From the NCBI GenBank assembly GCA_038501785.1, contig JBAMJR010000195.1, positions 5,270,001 through 5,334,000 of the forward strand: 64,000 nt of DNA, read 5' to 3'. This DNA is from Myoxocephalus aenaeus (lineage: Eukaryota; Chordata; Actinopteri; Perciformes; Cottidae). Position 1 is the stretch's first letter, and each line of letters starts with the position of its first letter. Below are positions 13,101 to 25,341 of the stretch, piece by piece. A model generated the notes under the pieces. That model was given only the letters and a program-made list of their open reading frames with translations. It did not search any database and was not told the origin of the DNA. A program made the translations under genes and the position numbers.

Positions 13101-16100
13101 CGGTTAGTAGCACGTATCGGATCATTCTGATGTAGTACGTCACAGCTGCTCTTCACATCTGGTAGGATATGCACGATTGTTTTCTACACCGGGATAGATC
13201 AGCTTTAACCAAAGACTGCAGGTTTTTGTTCATTGCGTTGGGCCATCTGTCCACCCATGACTTGATAACCTTTAGGAGTTAATGACAATGAATAACCCAA
13301 TAGATAATGCATAACAGCACCCAACAGTTCTCCAGCGGAGTAGACGATAACAGTTTGAAGGTATCTTGTTTGGGTTTGCACAAGTAATGTTCACTGCATG
13401 AATGGCTAGTGGAGCAAATGCAGTTTTACCCTTTATAACGGTCTCCTGCTCCAATGCAACCGACAGTGTCTTTTTATGTTTCGGTTTACTTTCTGCCACT
13501 AAACTACAATGATTGTGTATTTTGTGATGTGTTGTCAAGATGCTTCAGATCCACTGTGACCCTGACTTGCTCAACAGTCAACGGAAGATCTCATCTTGAT
13601 CCTCGCTGCGGAAGGTTAATCCCACTGATTTACCGTCACTTGCCCACCGAAGGTCTTTTTCTCTGATGCCAAGTAATGCCTCGTTCACACTACACGACTT
13701 TAGCCCTGATTTTCCACTCTGCGACAGTTTTTGGAGCTGCGGGACGAAAAGCCTCGGATCAGAGGCAAATCTGCCTTCGCTGGGCACTCGCACATTACTT
13801 GTGAAGTGTTGAAAGACGTGAGCCGAGAGGCTCGCCGGTGCATCACAGACACCATCCACACATCCAGCATGATACACATCAGGATCTGTCAAGGAGCTAC
13901 AGCCAATGACGGAAACAAGAGTTTTCTTCAAAACTAAGACACGCATGAAAAGTGCAGATACATTTGTGTTACTTGTTTGAATTTTTCTATTTTTTTCCTC
14001 AATGGACCAATACGGAGCCTCTGCGTTTTTTGTAGGTGGGACTACTGATACAGCTACTTGGTGACATCTTTTTCTCTCTCTCTTCCTTTATTAATGAAAA
14101 TGAAACCTTGTAAAGAGAAAAGGAGAAAAAGAGGGAAGAAGGGAGCTTAAGAGTGTTTCCCTGGTGAAGACATTTTCAATACCAGAACCAATACTTTAAC
14201 TGTGACACTGGCTTGTATATGATATTTTTGGTTTAATCCATTAAGTCTTGAGCCAGAACTCCTACACTGTTTAAAAAAAAAAAAAAAAAAAAAGGCTTTG
14301 AAAGTCCAATTTTACAAAAAGAAACATACATGAGACATTTTCTCTTTGAACATATTTTACATTTTATTTTTAGCTTCTTCACATATGAAACAACTGTTTT
14401 ACAAAACCAAAATGTCGATTGCTGACTCAATGTTCCAGTAATAAAAATTTTAAAAAAGTAAATTACAAAGAAAGAAAAAAATTACAGCTACATGCAGGCC
14501 ATCGGTGCAAATAGTCTCATGAAAAACGATGCGGTGTCTAATGGTCACCGCTGTAGACTTTGATGTCTTACAGGAGTTTCACACAGCAGTTACTCAGAAA
14601 ACCTGTGCATGGTAACTGTGCTGTGGCTTCATTATACCTTTCCTGGGACATTTCACCCTCTCCCCAGTAAGGAAAGGCTGGCGTCTTCTGGTGTCGTCAA
14701 CGGTCGATGTAGAAAAGAGAAGATTGCTAGTGTTCACCAATTGGTAGCACAATGGATGAGATAACATGCATTAACAAGATAGCATGTTTGCTAACTAGTT
14801 TTTAAGCTTTTGAATTGAAATCTTTAACTTTGTTTAGCTTATTAAAGCTAAAAAAAAAATCAAGTAGCTTACAATATATATGTTAGCAAGCATAACATTA
14901 TATAGATAATTAATATTAAGCAACACAAGACTACATTAGCCTTATTAAGATATACAACCAGTCACACCAAGTAAGCTAGCTAAATTAGCTGACTAGATAT
15001 GCTAACGTACCTGCAGCAGCGCTAGCTGGCTAGCGTGGTCCGTTGGTCTTCTTGAAGCAAAAGGTTTTTAAATGCCGCAGCTACCGTTGCGCATATATTG
15101 AGTCCCAGCTCTCAGTGTGTACTATTTTTTTTTTACTAAACAAAACACACACTGCTCAAGGTGATACACAATTGCGATGCGTTTACCATTATGACTTAAA
15201 ATGAAGAGCCTGTTTAAAAAGATGCTAGAGCTCCTAAAAAGATTGCGAAATGATCTCAATTTGAGGCCCCTGGATTATTTACTGGCTAACTTTGCAGGGC
15301 ACTGTGTCTATGTCAACTGTTGTGGTTGTTCTGAGCATTTCAATAATTCAATCTGACAAGGCCCCCAAGTGAAGGACATGCCGAGGACACCACAGACCAG
15401 AATTTGTGAGTTTCTCAAACTTATCAGAGTTTTGACATTCTTAGTCACGGCTGGCCGGTTGGCTTTAGACCTTGATTTCTATATGGTGACAGTTATGGTG
15501 CAATCCATATTGTTCAGTCCTGAAGACTGACAGAGTTCAAATATTGCATGATCAGAATTGGTTGTGTACGGTAAAAAAAAAAATGACGTTCTGAGACTTT
15601 TATGAGCGCTTTCCATATGTTCCTGCTTGAGGAGATTACACACAATTTACATAGTTCTGACATTGGGGAAAAAAAAGAAAAATCAACAAGGTCTTTGTTC
15701 AACATAAAGAGGGCCATAATTATGTTAATGATCCGTTATGATCAAAAGGAGCTATTACAGTGTAATAGCAAACTATTCTTGTATTATTTAGAAAGTCAGC
15801 AGCATTAATGTTAATGAAGGCTTAATGATTGGGACCGGGCCGTGAAGTATGGGTTTCAAAGCAATTTGTAAATGAACACATCAACACTAGGAGAATACTC
15901 CAAGAAATGATTGAGAAAATAGCCTGTGGAGGCTCACATATTTGAGTGTGAACTTGTGCATAAATTTAAAAGAGGCAGCCATGTAATAAATCCTGAAAGA
16001 ATTTGCAAAAACAGTGTTGGATATGCATTTCTCCAATACCTGACATCTTTTTTTTTTTAGTTAGTCTGGCTGACACCGAAGGTGCGGCGCCTGCATCCAG

Positions 16101-18477
16101 TCTGTCTGGGACATGTCAATGCATTGTTGAATGCTTCTCATATTTGAATGTGTGAAGCCGTTTGCCTGGAATTTGCTGAGGTGATTTTAAGATAGAGATG
16201 TTAGTGTGATAGTTTTTGAAGATACACTTGCATAGTTAAAGGGTCCAGTGTGTTGGATTTTCCTCAAAGGCTTTAACAAGCAAGAAGGTTATCATACTGT
16301 GTACATTTCCTTATCTTTGTTATTGAAAAAAAATGACATGAGCGAGTGTGTTTTATTATTTTGAAAGCTCACAGCTGATGCTATTTTTCATGTAGTAGTT
16401 CATTTTTACATGTCATGCTAACATGCCAACTAACATGCATGAGTTATATAACACGTTTTGTTTGCAATCCTTTAAGGATCATTGTTACTGATAATAATCA
16501 CAACAATTATAATAGTGTTACTGTAAAGCATGATTGTTGGTTATAGTACCTGCATATACAGTGTGTATGAGGAATTGTTGCCCATAATAGATAGTGATTA
16601 CCTGGAAATACCCTGAGAGTGTTGGAACTGTTTACATAAATACACACCATTCACAACCCATATAAGCATCTGGAATATATGAAACACTGCCCTTTAGTGT
16701 CAGCATGGTGAAGTGAAAGAGTGCCGTGCACTTACATGTGTTACATGACAGTTGAAAGACTCTTTAAAAACACAGTAAAGCAACGCCTTTGTCTCTGTTT
16801 TGATCGTACTGGTGCATTTAAACGTGGCCTGTGTCATTTCAAGTGTGTCTTTTTTCTCATTTCAGGTCAATACACGGGATTAGTGAACTGTAGTTGCAAT
16901 CTCTTCAGTCGCTCGTAATGCAAGTAATTTGCTATCACATTACAAGGCTCTAAGGTGGGGTCAAAATGTTTCAGTGGAGGGCGCAAGAGTGCGGTTACAG
17001 GCAGGGAACATACATGTATTAATCTTATTGTTAATTTGGTCATAACACACACGAAAAAAAACTGTTTAAATGAATGCTTAAAAACTATGCGTTTCTTTGT
17101 TATATTTAACAGTGAATTTGGTCTTTTCGGTCAACAGTGGGCACAGGGAATGCCTAGGACTGCTTATTACTTAGCAAGAGCCACATTTTCTTTGTTGGTT
17201 TGCGCTAAACTCGGTTCACGTTAGTGTCCCTTAACTCGACACTTTGACGATACCAAACAACACCCGCTGTTAGCCGGTTATCTGCCCGTGATGCCAGAGA
17301 GACTAGGAAGACATATTCTATTAAATTAATTAATGTTACCGCAAGCCCATTGGTGCTCCGTTGCTAAGCTAATGTAGCTTGCAGCTAACAAAGCTAAGCC
17401 TGGTATGTGGCAATCCAGAGTTCATTGAGGGCAACAGAAAATATTAATAATTATAACGTTAACTTTTTTATGTTTGGCATCCTGGTGGTTTAAGTGGTAT
17501 ATCTTAAAGAGCTAAACTGCTTCAGTCGAAACAAAAAAATGTGATTGTTATCTGTCTCGTTCCACCCGTTCTTTTAGCTTAAGTGTTAGTGGCTAGCTAG
17601 CGGAGCTAACGTTAGCGGCAAACAGGTTTAACGTCAGCTAACTATGTTTTCAGAGTTGGACAAACAAACCGCCAAATGGCTTTTTTCGCCAAGTAACATG
17701 AGCGACGGAACATCATAAAGTACAGAGTTATCACAGAGCATCATACTGTCATATATCATTCATTTTAACGTTGGGATAGTCCCGCTGTGGGCCAGTGCCG
17801 ACAGTCTGTTCGACAGGGCCCCAAATTCCAACTTGGCCAAATAAAGCTCTGATCGCGAGCTTTTCACATGAAATTCATTACAAGTCAACTGTTTTTTCGT
17901 TGTGACAGTTTGTGCCCTGAATGCCGAAGCGGCACCCGGAGGCAATCCCGTCAACTGTGCCACAAAAAAACATTCGTTTAGAGATTACACAAGGAGATTT
18001 GGCATGCAACAAAACAACAAAAGACCAAAATACTCACTAGGGATCGTTTGTAAACCTGGGTGTTCTCGGAGGTTGGTATCCGTACAGATGGCAATAAAGC
18101 ACGTCAAAACAGAAGCAGCACATCTCCGCTGAGACGACCATTTTCCTGCTTCCACCTCCCGAACCAGGTCCCGAGCTGAGATTCGGGGAGAGGCCGGATG
18201 AAGAGTAACCGGCCGGGGACGGGGACAGAGCGTTCGTGCCGCTGCTACCACCACTACTACCGCCGCCGCCGCTAACGTTACCCCCGGGTCCCCCCAGGCC
18301 GTTGGTTCTGCTCACGTTCGCCACTGCTGCAACGGTGGCTGAGGAGCCAATCCCCAACTCCGAGCCACAATGTCCGGTTCCTGACAACCCGCTTCCCGCC
18401 CCCACCCCGCCGGGACCCCCCGACCCAGGCGATCCCGACAGTTTCTGCTTCTTCACCCCGCAGCACCCGGCCGCCAT
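10161..18477 (-). CDS. ammecr1: AMMECR1 (complete, six coding exons)
   Basis: Conserved AMMECR1-domain protein; the human gene is deleted in AMME syndrome (Alport syndrome, midface hypoplasia, intellectual disability, elliptocytosis). Biochemical role uncertain. Minus-strand exons join exactly in phase: 18477-18038, 13014-12904, 11674-11560, 11277-11187, 11050-10954, 10275-10161, giving 322 aa (human 333). The first exon encodes a low-complexity Gly/Ser-rich N-terminus starting MAAGCCGVKKQKL, then MVVSAEMCCFCFDVLYCHLY. The domain follows, with the signature LRGCIG at residues 161-166 and later LKDSRFPPMTRDELPRLFCS and EKGSKRTATYLPEVAKEQG. The protein ends in a His-rich HRQHHH tail. The start at 18477 is chosen because it matches mammalian AMMECR1 and sits in a TISU-type context. 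The frame stays open upstream, including an ATG at 18516. Confidence 0.96.
11522..11543. repeat. Poly(T) tract in ammecr1 intron 3
   Basis: Uninterrupted T run of more than 20 bases, just beyond the exon 3 donor. On the minus (gene) strand it reads as poly(A). No SINE body was recognised next to it. Confidence 0.85.
13679..13920. mobile_element. Probable decayed non-autonomous DNA transposon fragment
   Basis: The stretch starting cctcgttcacactacacgac, with ccctgattttccactctgcg and cggatcagaggcaaatctgc nearby, resembles interspersed repeats I associate with fish genomes. I cannot find the matching inverted end, so it appears truncated. Recognition is from memory of repeat families and should be treated as tentative. 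Confidence 0.35.
16239..16400. mobile_element. Possible interspersed repeat fragment
   Basis: The phrase agggtccagtgtgttggatt is close to the start of a repeat that recurs in teleost genomes. Only the first tens of bases match well; the rest is too decayed to delimit. Confidence 0.3.
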
Positions 18478-19100
18478 CTTGGAACAATCTGCACCGACAC
18501 ACCGCTTCCGACCCATAACCGTCACCGCGGGAAGGGTGGGGGGGGACGCCGACCAGACGTAGAAATCCCACTGCGCGAATACGTATGACGGGCAATACTC
18601 CACTTTCACTCTTTTATTTTTTTGTCGGACGACGTAATAACCGATGTGATGAGAAGACTGCAATGTCACCCTAGCGTTGCCTTTAACAATACGTGACTTT
18701 GCTACGCAAAATCCATAGCTGGATAAGCGTTTTTTCCTTGGGTAGTTAGCCAGTCCAGCTTTGGACCACGGTGTTCCAGTGGATCACCGATAACGTCAAG
18801 TCCCAGCCAAAATATGCGCCCCTTTTTCCTTTAACACGACACCATCCGAGACGATCGCAGTCAGTTAACCTTAAACATACGAGTTCAGGGAGCGCACAGT
18901 CGGAACAGGCCGCAGATGACAGTAGTCGGGCGGTCCAGATGTGAAGCCGACAGCCAGTGCGCTGTAGCCCCGCCGCACGCCTCTCCAAGTGGAAGCCGGG
19001 AGCTCGAGTACGCAGCACCCATAAGCTTCAGCACAAATTGCGCACAATGTCTCGGGCAGCGTAGCTTCTCATTGCACCAGCTTGTTTACCACTGCCGCAC
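18070..19100. promoter_or_regulatory. GC-rich CpG-dense promoter/first-exon region of ammecr1
   Basis: Local GC and CpG content rise sharply compared with the flanking A+T-rich DNA and cover the first coding exon and about 600 bp upstream of it. This is the expected position of the ammecr1 promoter. No TATA box was seen at a sensible distance. The exact transcription start cannot be read from the sequence. Confidence 0.55.
18470..18481 (-). promoter_or_regulatory. TISU/YY1-type translation start context of ammecr1
   Basis: The minus strand reads CAAGATGGCGGC, a perfect match to the TISU consensus SAASATGGCGGC, with the ATG at 18477-18475 being the ammecr1 start. TISU elements direct initiation from very short 5' UTRs and double as YY1 sites. 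This supports the start codon chosen over the in-frame ATG at 18516. Confidence 0.7.
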
Positions 19101-20999
19101 GAACTTCTAATTGCACAACAGGCCCAGTATGTTGGAATCCCAGGCGCTGGGTAAAATGGCATCTGACAATGCGGGGTTATGTGGCACAATGCAACGCGTC
19201 AGCGCCGAGCAAGTCATTTCACTAACGTTAAGCCCACAGCTTGCACCTGCATGATGCTTGTTCTTGGACCTGGTTTAAAAAAATAAAAAATAAGAAAATC
19301 TCAAAGCCAGCTCCGCGTCAAACGTAGAACTGAAAGTTGTCAGTGTTGGTTTGTTTGGAGGTTGTCATCCGTTCATGGGGATAAACATAGAAGAGCATTC
19401 TAGTCCGCGAGCCGTGAGAAATCCTCCGGGTTTGGCAAACCTCGCTCCGCACCCGCCTCTCAGCTGCTACCATTCGGGTAGAAACCCTGTGATCAGTCTG
19501 TGGGCGCAGGCATCGGTGTCGTCGGCAGCACGCCGGAAGCGGATTCAGAAAGTGCGTTGCGCCCGTTTGCTACACATCCTGCGTAGCTTCTGGAGGTATC
19601 ACATTTGCAATTTAGAAGAAATGTACGGTGTCGTGGAAGCACGCGCGCTCCCGACGTCCATACGCGTGCATGAGGAGGTATCAGTATCCCCGAGCTGTTA
19701 AAGGCACGGAGGCCAGAGTTTCTGCTCTGGGCTCATTCTAGAGTATACGTTAGTCCTGTGAAGGGGATTGATTTGCATTTCAGGAAGAAGATGTAACCCT
19801 TCTTTTATACAAGGCACTTTATTTTTATTTGTAATTGTTCCTGTTAAACTAATGTGTCATTTTGGGTTCATTCCGGATGGTTTTCATGGAATCTTGTACA
19901 TGAAATTGGCCTGTTTTCAGGGCCACTGGTATAAATTCTGGGCCTCATAGACACATCTTTCTTGGCACCCTGACACAGGACATTAATATGACAACTGGGA
20001 TCATTCTCCAACTCCCCCTCCTCCCTTCTGCAGCCCTTCCTCTAGTCAGAAATACATGTATCAATAAAGAGATCAGTTGTCTAAATGTCAGTGAATAAAA
20101 CACGTAACAGCTGATGATGACCGTTTCCCTGACTCATGATGATGGGTAAAACATCAGACATTGGAATCAAAAATTCCCCTTGAGGGTGTGTTTTCCTTCC
20201 GTGCATTCAAAAACACTTATGTAAACAGTAATTAGCTTTGAAGCACGACTGCCACAGAAAAAGTTTCCTCCTGTTCTACGGATTCATGGCACAAATTAAT
20301 AATTAAAAAAAATTCCATACTTGTTTTTCAATTAATGGGACATTTGTCAGGAGAAGTACATTTGATCATAACTCATCCTTCTTCAAGGTTTATGTGCCAA
20401 CTTCATTTTAAGACTTGAGCAAAGCTGCATACTTTAGAAGAAAAACAATTAAACCAATACATTTTATATAGTGTCCAAACAATCCTCAGTATCCAAACCT
20501 CTCAGAGTAAATGATCTCAGAGGAAGCTTCTCCCTGTGGCTCAGCCTTTAAAGCCCCACTGACAGAAGACGACCTGGTGGGTATGATAATGTTTAGAGTA
20601 GCCGGTATTCTCCTCAGTGCTATTTGCATTACGTGTAGTGTTGATTCTCATAACAGAACCAGCGGCAATCAAACTGCAATATTGCAGTGCCAAAATAGAG
20701 CTTGTGCTTAATAAACATATATGTGTGTTCATTCAGTGTCCATTTGCTTTATTCTCACTTAATGTCAAGTCCAGCCATGGTTGAGTTCATCATCTAGGCC
20801 AGAGCAGTAAACAGCAACCCCCAGACTCCCCTCCCATGAGCCTCATGGCTGACTCAGCGTGAGGCTTCAGGCCTGTTTTAAAATGTACAGCTAATTATTG
20901 TTGGCTCTTGTGGATATTGACTGAGCATCTGCTGGGTAACAGGCCTCCTTGGGCAGACTAAAGTACATACTAGGCTTTATTTAGTTCAAGCAACTATCA

Positions 21000-21075
21000 T
21001 TCAGATTCAGATTCAACTTTATTGTCATTGCAGAGTACAAGTGAGACAACGAAATGCATTTTAGCATCTGACCAG
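21000..21075 (-). mobile_element. 3' tail of an L2/CR1-like LINE or dependent SINE
   Basis: Tandem ATTCAG units precede an actttattgtcattgcagag motif and gagacaacgaaatgca, the style of 3' tail shared by fish L2-type LINEs and the SINEs that borrow their machinery. Only the tail is present, consistent with extreme 5' truncation on the minus strand. Confidence 0.45.
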
Positions 21076-23595
21076 AGTGCAAAAGAAAGGAGTAAACGTG
21101 CAGTGCAATGTGCTGGATACAGACAATGACATTCTCCTGCATGAATGATTTCCCCTCATGTTACCTTTTTGTAGAACATGAATCAAGAAAACATGTAAAT
21201 CTATACAGAAAACTGATGTGATAATTGAATGCCTGATTTCCATTTACTGGTTTTAGGCAAATTGTCATTATACATTTGTGTTGCAAATGAGGCACGTGCT
21301 CTTCCGAACAAATGACAGCAAAGCCCTTGAAAATCATTGCATCACATCTTTCCCATTTATATTCAAACGTGACGTGAAGCAATGCAATATGATAGCCTTG
21401 TGGTCACATTCACTGTAAAGCAGTGACGTCTATTGATTTACTGTGTTAGCTCTGATGTGGAATTTGAGCAATGGGTGACTTCTAACGGATATTTCAATGA
21501 TTAAGTTGCACACCAAAATACTTAAATTCCCTCATGAGCTGATACTCAGCCGACTTAATTATTCTCGCTACTTTACATAGATTGCGGTTCTCTTATCATA
21601 CATTACATTTCCCACATGGAGCCCCATCATAGAACGTTTAGCTTAGTGGAGCGTGACGCTGGTATGTACACATGGCTTAGTGCAGCTGAGCAGAGTGTAC
21701 CCTCTTTAAAACACCATTCATGCACCCATTGGATTTCAGGCATGGATGATTGCAATGTGATCCACCCCGTGCAGAGTGTCTTTTGAAAGTACAACAGGAA
21801 AGAGGGGAGCAGGCTGCTCTTCCTCCAGTTCATGCAGCTACAGTATCAGATGGGGCACTGCTTGAAGGTCAAGGTGGCTTTACGAGCCAAATAGGCTGAG
21901 CTGAGAGCATTATTCTTGCAATTTAAATCTTCCTAGTTAGGAAAAAGTGGCCACATGCACAATAATTTTATTGTGTATGTGGACACAGTAGGCCGGTTTG
22001 TTCCATTCATTCACTTTCGGTTCTATTCTTGGGAGCAGAGATAATCTGGCATGTTGCTATTGGGCCTTGTGGTGGAATTTCCCGTTGCTGCAGGACTCAT
22101 GGCCTCTGGGTCTACTGCAGCTGACTGAAGACAGACAGGGAGCCATACTCATGATGAAATAAACAGGATGTTCAGGAGAACTTCAGAGGTGCAGGAATTT
22201 AACTGATGTTTTACTTCCCTCCCTGTGGCACACACTGGCTATAGTGTATATATATAAATATCACACCCAATGATTACTTCTCCAGTGTCCTGCTGTGATA
22301 ATAATTTACTGTTGGCCAATCTCATGTTTCGGCACAAAATATCTCCACTCACTGGAGTTTCAAGGCCTGGTGAATTCCCTCTACCATGTGTATTATTATG
22401 ACCTCGGCGGTTTCAACTGCAGCAATGGCTGATAAATAATCTGTATGATGGATATTCGTGCCAGCAACTCGCATCAAAAGCCATTTTGACAAGAATTTGC
22501 AACATGATGCAAGACATGTCAAACAAAATATCACTCCCATAATCTGTCCATAAACCGTGAAAAAGTGACTTTGTTGTTTGTGTACGTGGGGGGTCGGCAG
22601 AATCTGTCAAAGGAGGGGTGGAGGCTGAGGTGGACATCTGTGTTGGAGAGGATGAGCTATCAATGTTGTCGCAGCTCCATGTGGCCACGAGGTTGATACT
22701 TCTTTGTGCACTCTCATACTGGCAAGTTATGTATTTTGATTGATACATGTATCCATGATACAAATCATGGATTACATAGCTGGGTCCTATGCATCACAGC
22801 ACTGTTACAACAGCACTGTGATGCTCCACTATCCCGTACATTTAATGAATCCTCTGATGTGTGGTTTAAAACAAACCGTGGATGCAGAACCATTTTTGTG
22901 ACGCAGCATTCTGAAAATCATCTTTTGATGGATTTTCTGCAAACAACTAACGAACGCAGCTTATCAGAAGCACACAAATGTAACACAAGTCCATGCTCTG
23001 TCTTCTGCCAGTGTATTTCCTGCTGTAGCTCTCTCTTCCCTGCAGAAACCCTCATCACTTTATCTGGACTCAGATGTTTCCCCCCCCCCCCCCCTCTGGC
23101 TCACAGGGTAATGGCCTTTCTCTTTCATCCAGAACAGAGAGGCACTCCCCATTTTCCATCATCGGGCTGAAAACTCATCTCATCTGGAAGGATGTCATGT
23201 CACCTCAGCTTCCTTTCTGCCGTATTGTTCTCCTCTATAAGCAATTATCCGAATAAAAAAAACTCTCCTGAGCCTTTTTTCTTCTTCTTAACATAGCATA
23301 TTACACAATTACTGAGTCACATGCTGGTGCCTGCAGCATTGTGTTGATGCTTGTTCTCTCGATTCTCTGTATCACACCCTTATTTTGAATTGCAATAATG
23401 ATCCTCTGAATTCAGCTACAGTGATCGGGTCAGACCAAAATCAACACAGAAATCCCTTTGGTTATTCATTTAGTCCACTTGATTAATAGAATGCATTTCA
23501 ATCTTATCATTCTCACGGCTGAATCGTTAATCTAATATGTGCTCCGCTCATTGTGACAAACATTTGAATGCTGAATCATTTAGGACAAGATGATT

Positions 23596-23750
23596 TCAGA
23601 ATCAGAATCAGAATAAGAAACTGTTTATTGCCAGGAATGTTTTCACAAATGAGGAATTTTTTGAGGCGGAAGGTGCATACATTGGACATGGGACGTTAGA
23701 CGAGACAAACAACAATCAACAATCAACGACTACAGTCGGAATTAAACAAA
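23596..23750 (-). mobile_element. Truncated 3' end of the same LINE family as the adss2 intron copy
   Basis: Starts with agaatcagaatcagaa units, then shares long matching stretches (ccaggaatgttttcaca, aggaattttttgaggcgga, ggtgcatacattggacatg, agacgagacaaacaacaatc) with 51825-51960. Same orientation (element 3' end on the left). No RT coding sequence remains. Confidence 0.7.
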
Positions 23751-24143
23751 CCCTTTTGAGTTTTTAGTCCTCCAAATCTTGATGAATTTGTTTTTACCAC
23801 CCCTCTCCTTTATATCCAGTTGAGTGAATGCACCAAAAAAACAAAACAGGAATCTCTGTGAAGAAGACAAAGGTTAAATAACGCTGAAGAGTGAAGGGAA
23901 AAGGGTGACCAATTAATAAATTAGAAGCTGAATGCATGTGTCATGTGTACTGGAGAGTAAACATTATGAAAGTGAAAGATTAAGGAAGGAATGTGTGGTT
24001 TTCATTTTTTTAATCTTTGTTGCGGTATTGTACAAATAGTGTGTTTTTTATTTTTTCCTGTTGAGGGCAGTGACGCCGCAGAGTGGCGTTGACGCTGCAA
24101 TAAAACTACGCGTAGAAGAAGAAGGAGGAGGAGGAGCTGGGTG

Positions 24144-24158
24144 TTTGAAAGTGGCGGG
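24144..24158 (+). promoter_or_regulatory. CHR- and E2F-like elements upstream of kif4
   Basis: TTTGAA at 24144-24149 matches the cell-cycle homology region core, and GGCGGG at 24153-24158 resembles an E2F/Sp1 site. They lie shortly before the inferred untranslated first exon of kif4. G2/M genes are commonly controlled by DREAM/MuvB through CHR sites, so the context fits, but short motifs like these also occur by chance. Confidence 0.4.
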
Positions 24159-24159
24159 C

Positions 24160-24338
24160 AATATCAACACCCATCTCAAAGGCATTGGTTACAACGGGGA
24201 AAGGACAATACTTACTCAAGTTAGCCGAAAAAGTGGACTTTTATGAAGTGTTTTATACTAATGCTGACCATTGTCAACTAGAGCCGCTGAATGCAGTTTG
24301 TGTGATATCTAAACTTCGGCACTGGAGGAGACGTGAAG
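24160..24338 (+). other. kif4: kif4 untranslated first exon (inferred)
   Basis: A good donor (GAAG|gtaacg) at 24338/24339 pairs with the acceptor ending at 25324, which begins the exon holding the start ATG. The left boundary is a guess from the promoter-like motifs. GC content and CpGs rise locally. Confidence 0.45.
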
Positions 24339-25341
24339 GTAACGTTAAGTTAAAGTTGAAGTCATCGTGTTGCTCATAACTAACGCTAGCTTGCTTGCTA
24401 GGTTCACGTTAACGGCAGACTGACGACAACCTGGACGTTTTCACAACATGTCAGCGGGGTTGAACACTTCATTTGCCCGCCGGCCATGTTTTAAATTCAA
24501 TAAAAATGCACTTAAACGACCGCTAACTATTTCGCTGGTAGCTTGTTTCCCCTCCCTTCACGTTGCCGTTAACGGTTAGCGTTAAGTGGCTTGTGGATCC
24601 CTAAAAGAGACCGATTGAGTAAAAGTACATTTCCATAACAACACAGCTCGGTTTCGATCTGTCTGAACGGAGGATGCTCTTCGTTATTTATTGGAAAGTC
24701 CTGTCCGGTGTTGTTATTTGCCTGTTTTCCATAACTATATGCAACCACTGACGCACACAATACAGTGGTTTTGGTTTTTATTCAGTGTGTTGTCTGTGCT
24801 ATTTTCTTTTCTGGTGATCTTGTTATTTTAAGGCAATGTTAAGTAATCCAAATAATGTGCATATATGCCACACTAATGCATGTATCACTCTACCTTTCAA
24901 CCATCGTGTAGTAAGTTCACTACAGTATGATTCAATATAGTGATGTCATGGTTTAATCATTTTTACATAGCAGAAATGGTCACTTTTAACCTTACCAGGT
25001 CTTTACGATTTAAGATATCTGTACCAACTGTTGTCAATTAGATCTTTTCTGCAATTCATTTCTAAATCCTCCTCATGTATTCAACAATACATGTCTGTTC
25101 ATGTTTCATCATTTCATTTTGGCAACGAAAGAAAAATCCTCCTGATCTTGATGATGGAAATCAATGTATATCCACATCTGCCATTGCAGTCCGTATTAAC
25201 ACTGCTACATTTGAGTGGTGTCACTAATTGAAATTGAAGGATGTTTCAATATTTTCAGTCGCATGGCCAGGCAGCTTTTGCTTGGTTTCATTGTGATAAC
25301 CTTTTCTGTTTCTTTTATTCCTAGGTATATCGTTTTGCATC

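Larger units (their letters stand above)
13015..18037 (-). other. ammecr1: ammecr1 intron 1, about 5 kb
   Basis: GT donor at 18037 and AG acceptor at 13015 on the minus strand. No embedded gene was recognised. It contains transposon-like segments (13679-13920 and 16239-16400), A-runs at about 14272-14293, and stretches rich in the gctaacgttagc-type words common in fish repetitive DNA (14930-15050, 17340-17640). Confidence 0.8.
19100..24060. other. Intergenic region between divergent ammecr1 and kif4
   Basis: About 5 kb with no exon I can recognise. It contains LINE or SINE tail fragments (21000-21075, 23596-23750), a cluster of palindromes (22742-22824) and a poly(C) run at about 23080-23093. 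The longest ORFs (for example 22706-23170) show no family resemblance or splice context. Confidence 0.6.

Noticed and set aside
18236..18562. 108-aa proline-rich plus-strand ORF
   Set aside because: It is the antisense shadow of the Gly/Ser-rich first exon of ammecr1; codon periodicity and homology are on the minus strand.
22706..23170. 154-aa plus-strand ORF in the ammecr1-kif4 interval
   Set aside because: It overlaps a palindrome cluster and a poly(C) run, has no similarity to a known family, and lacks exon signals.
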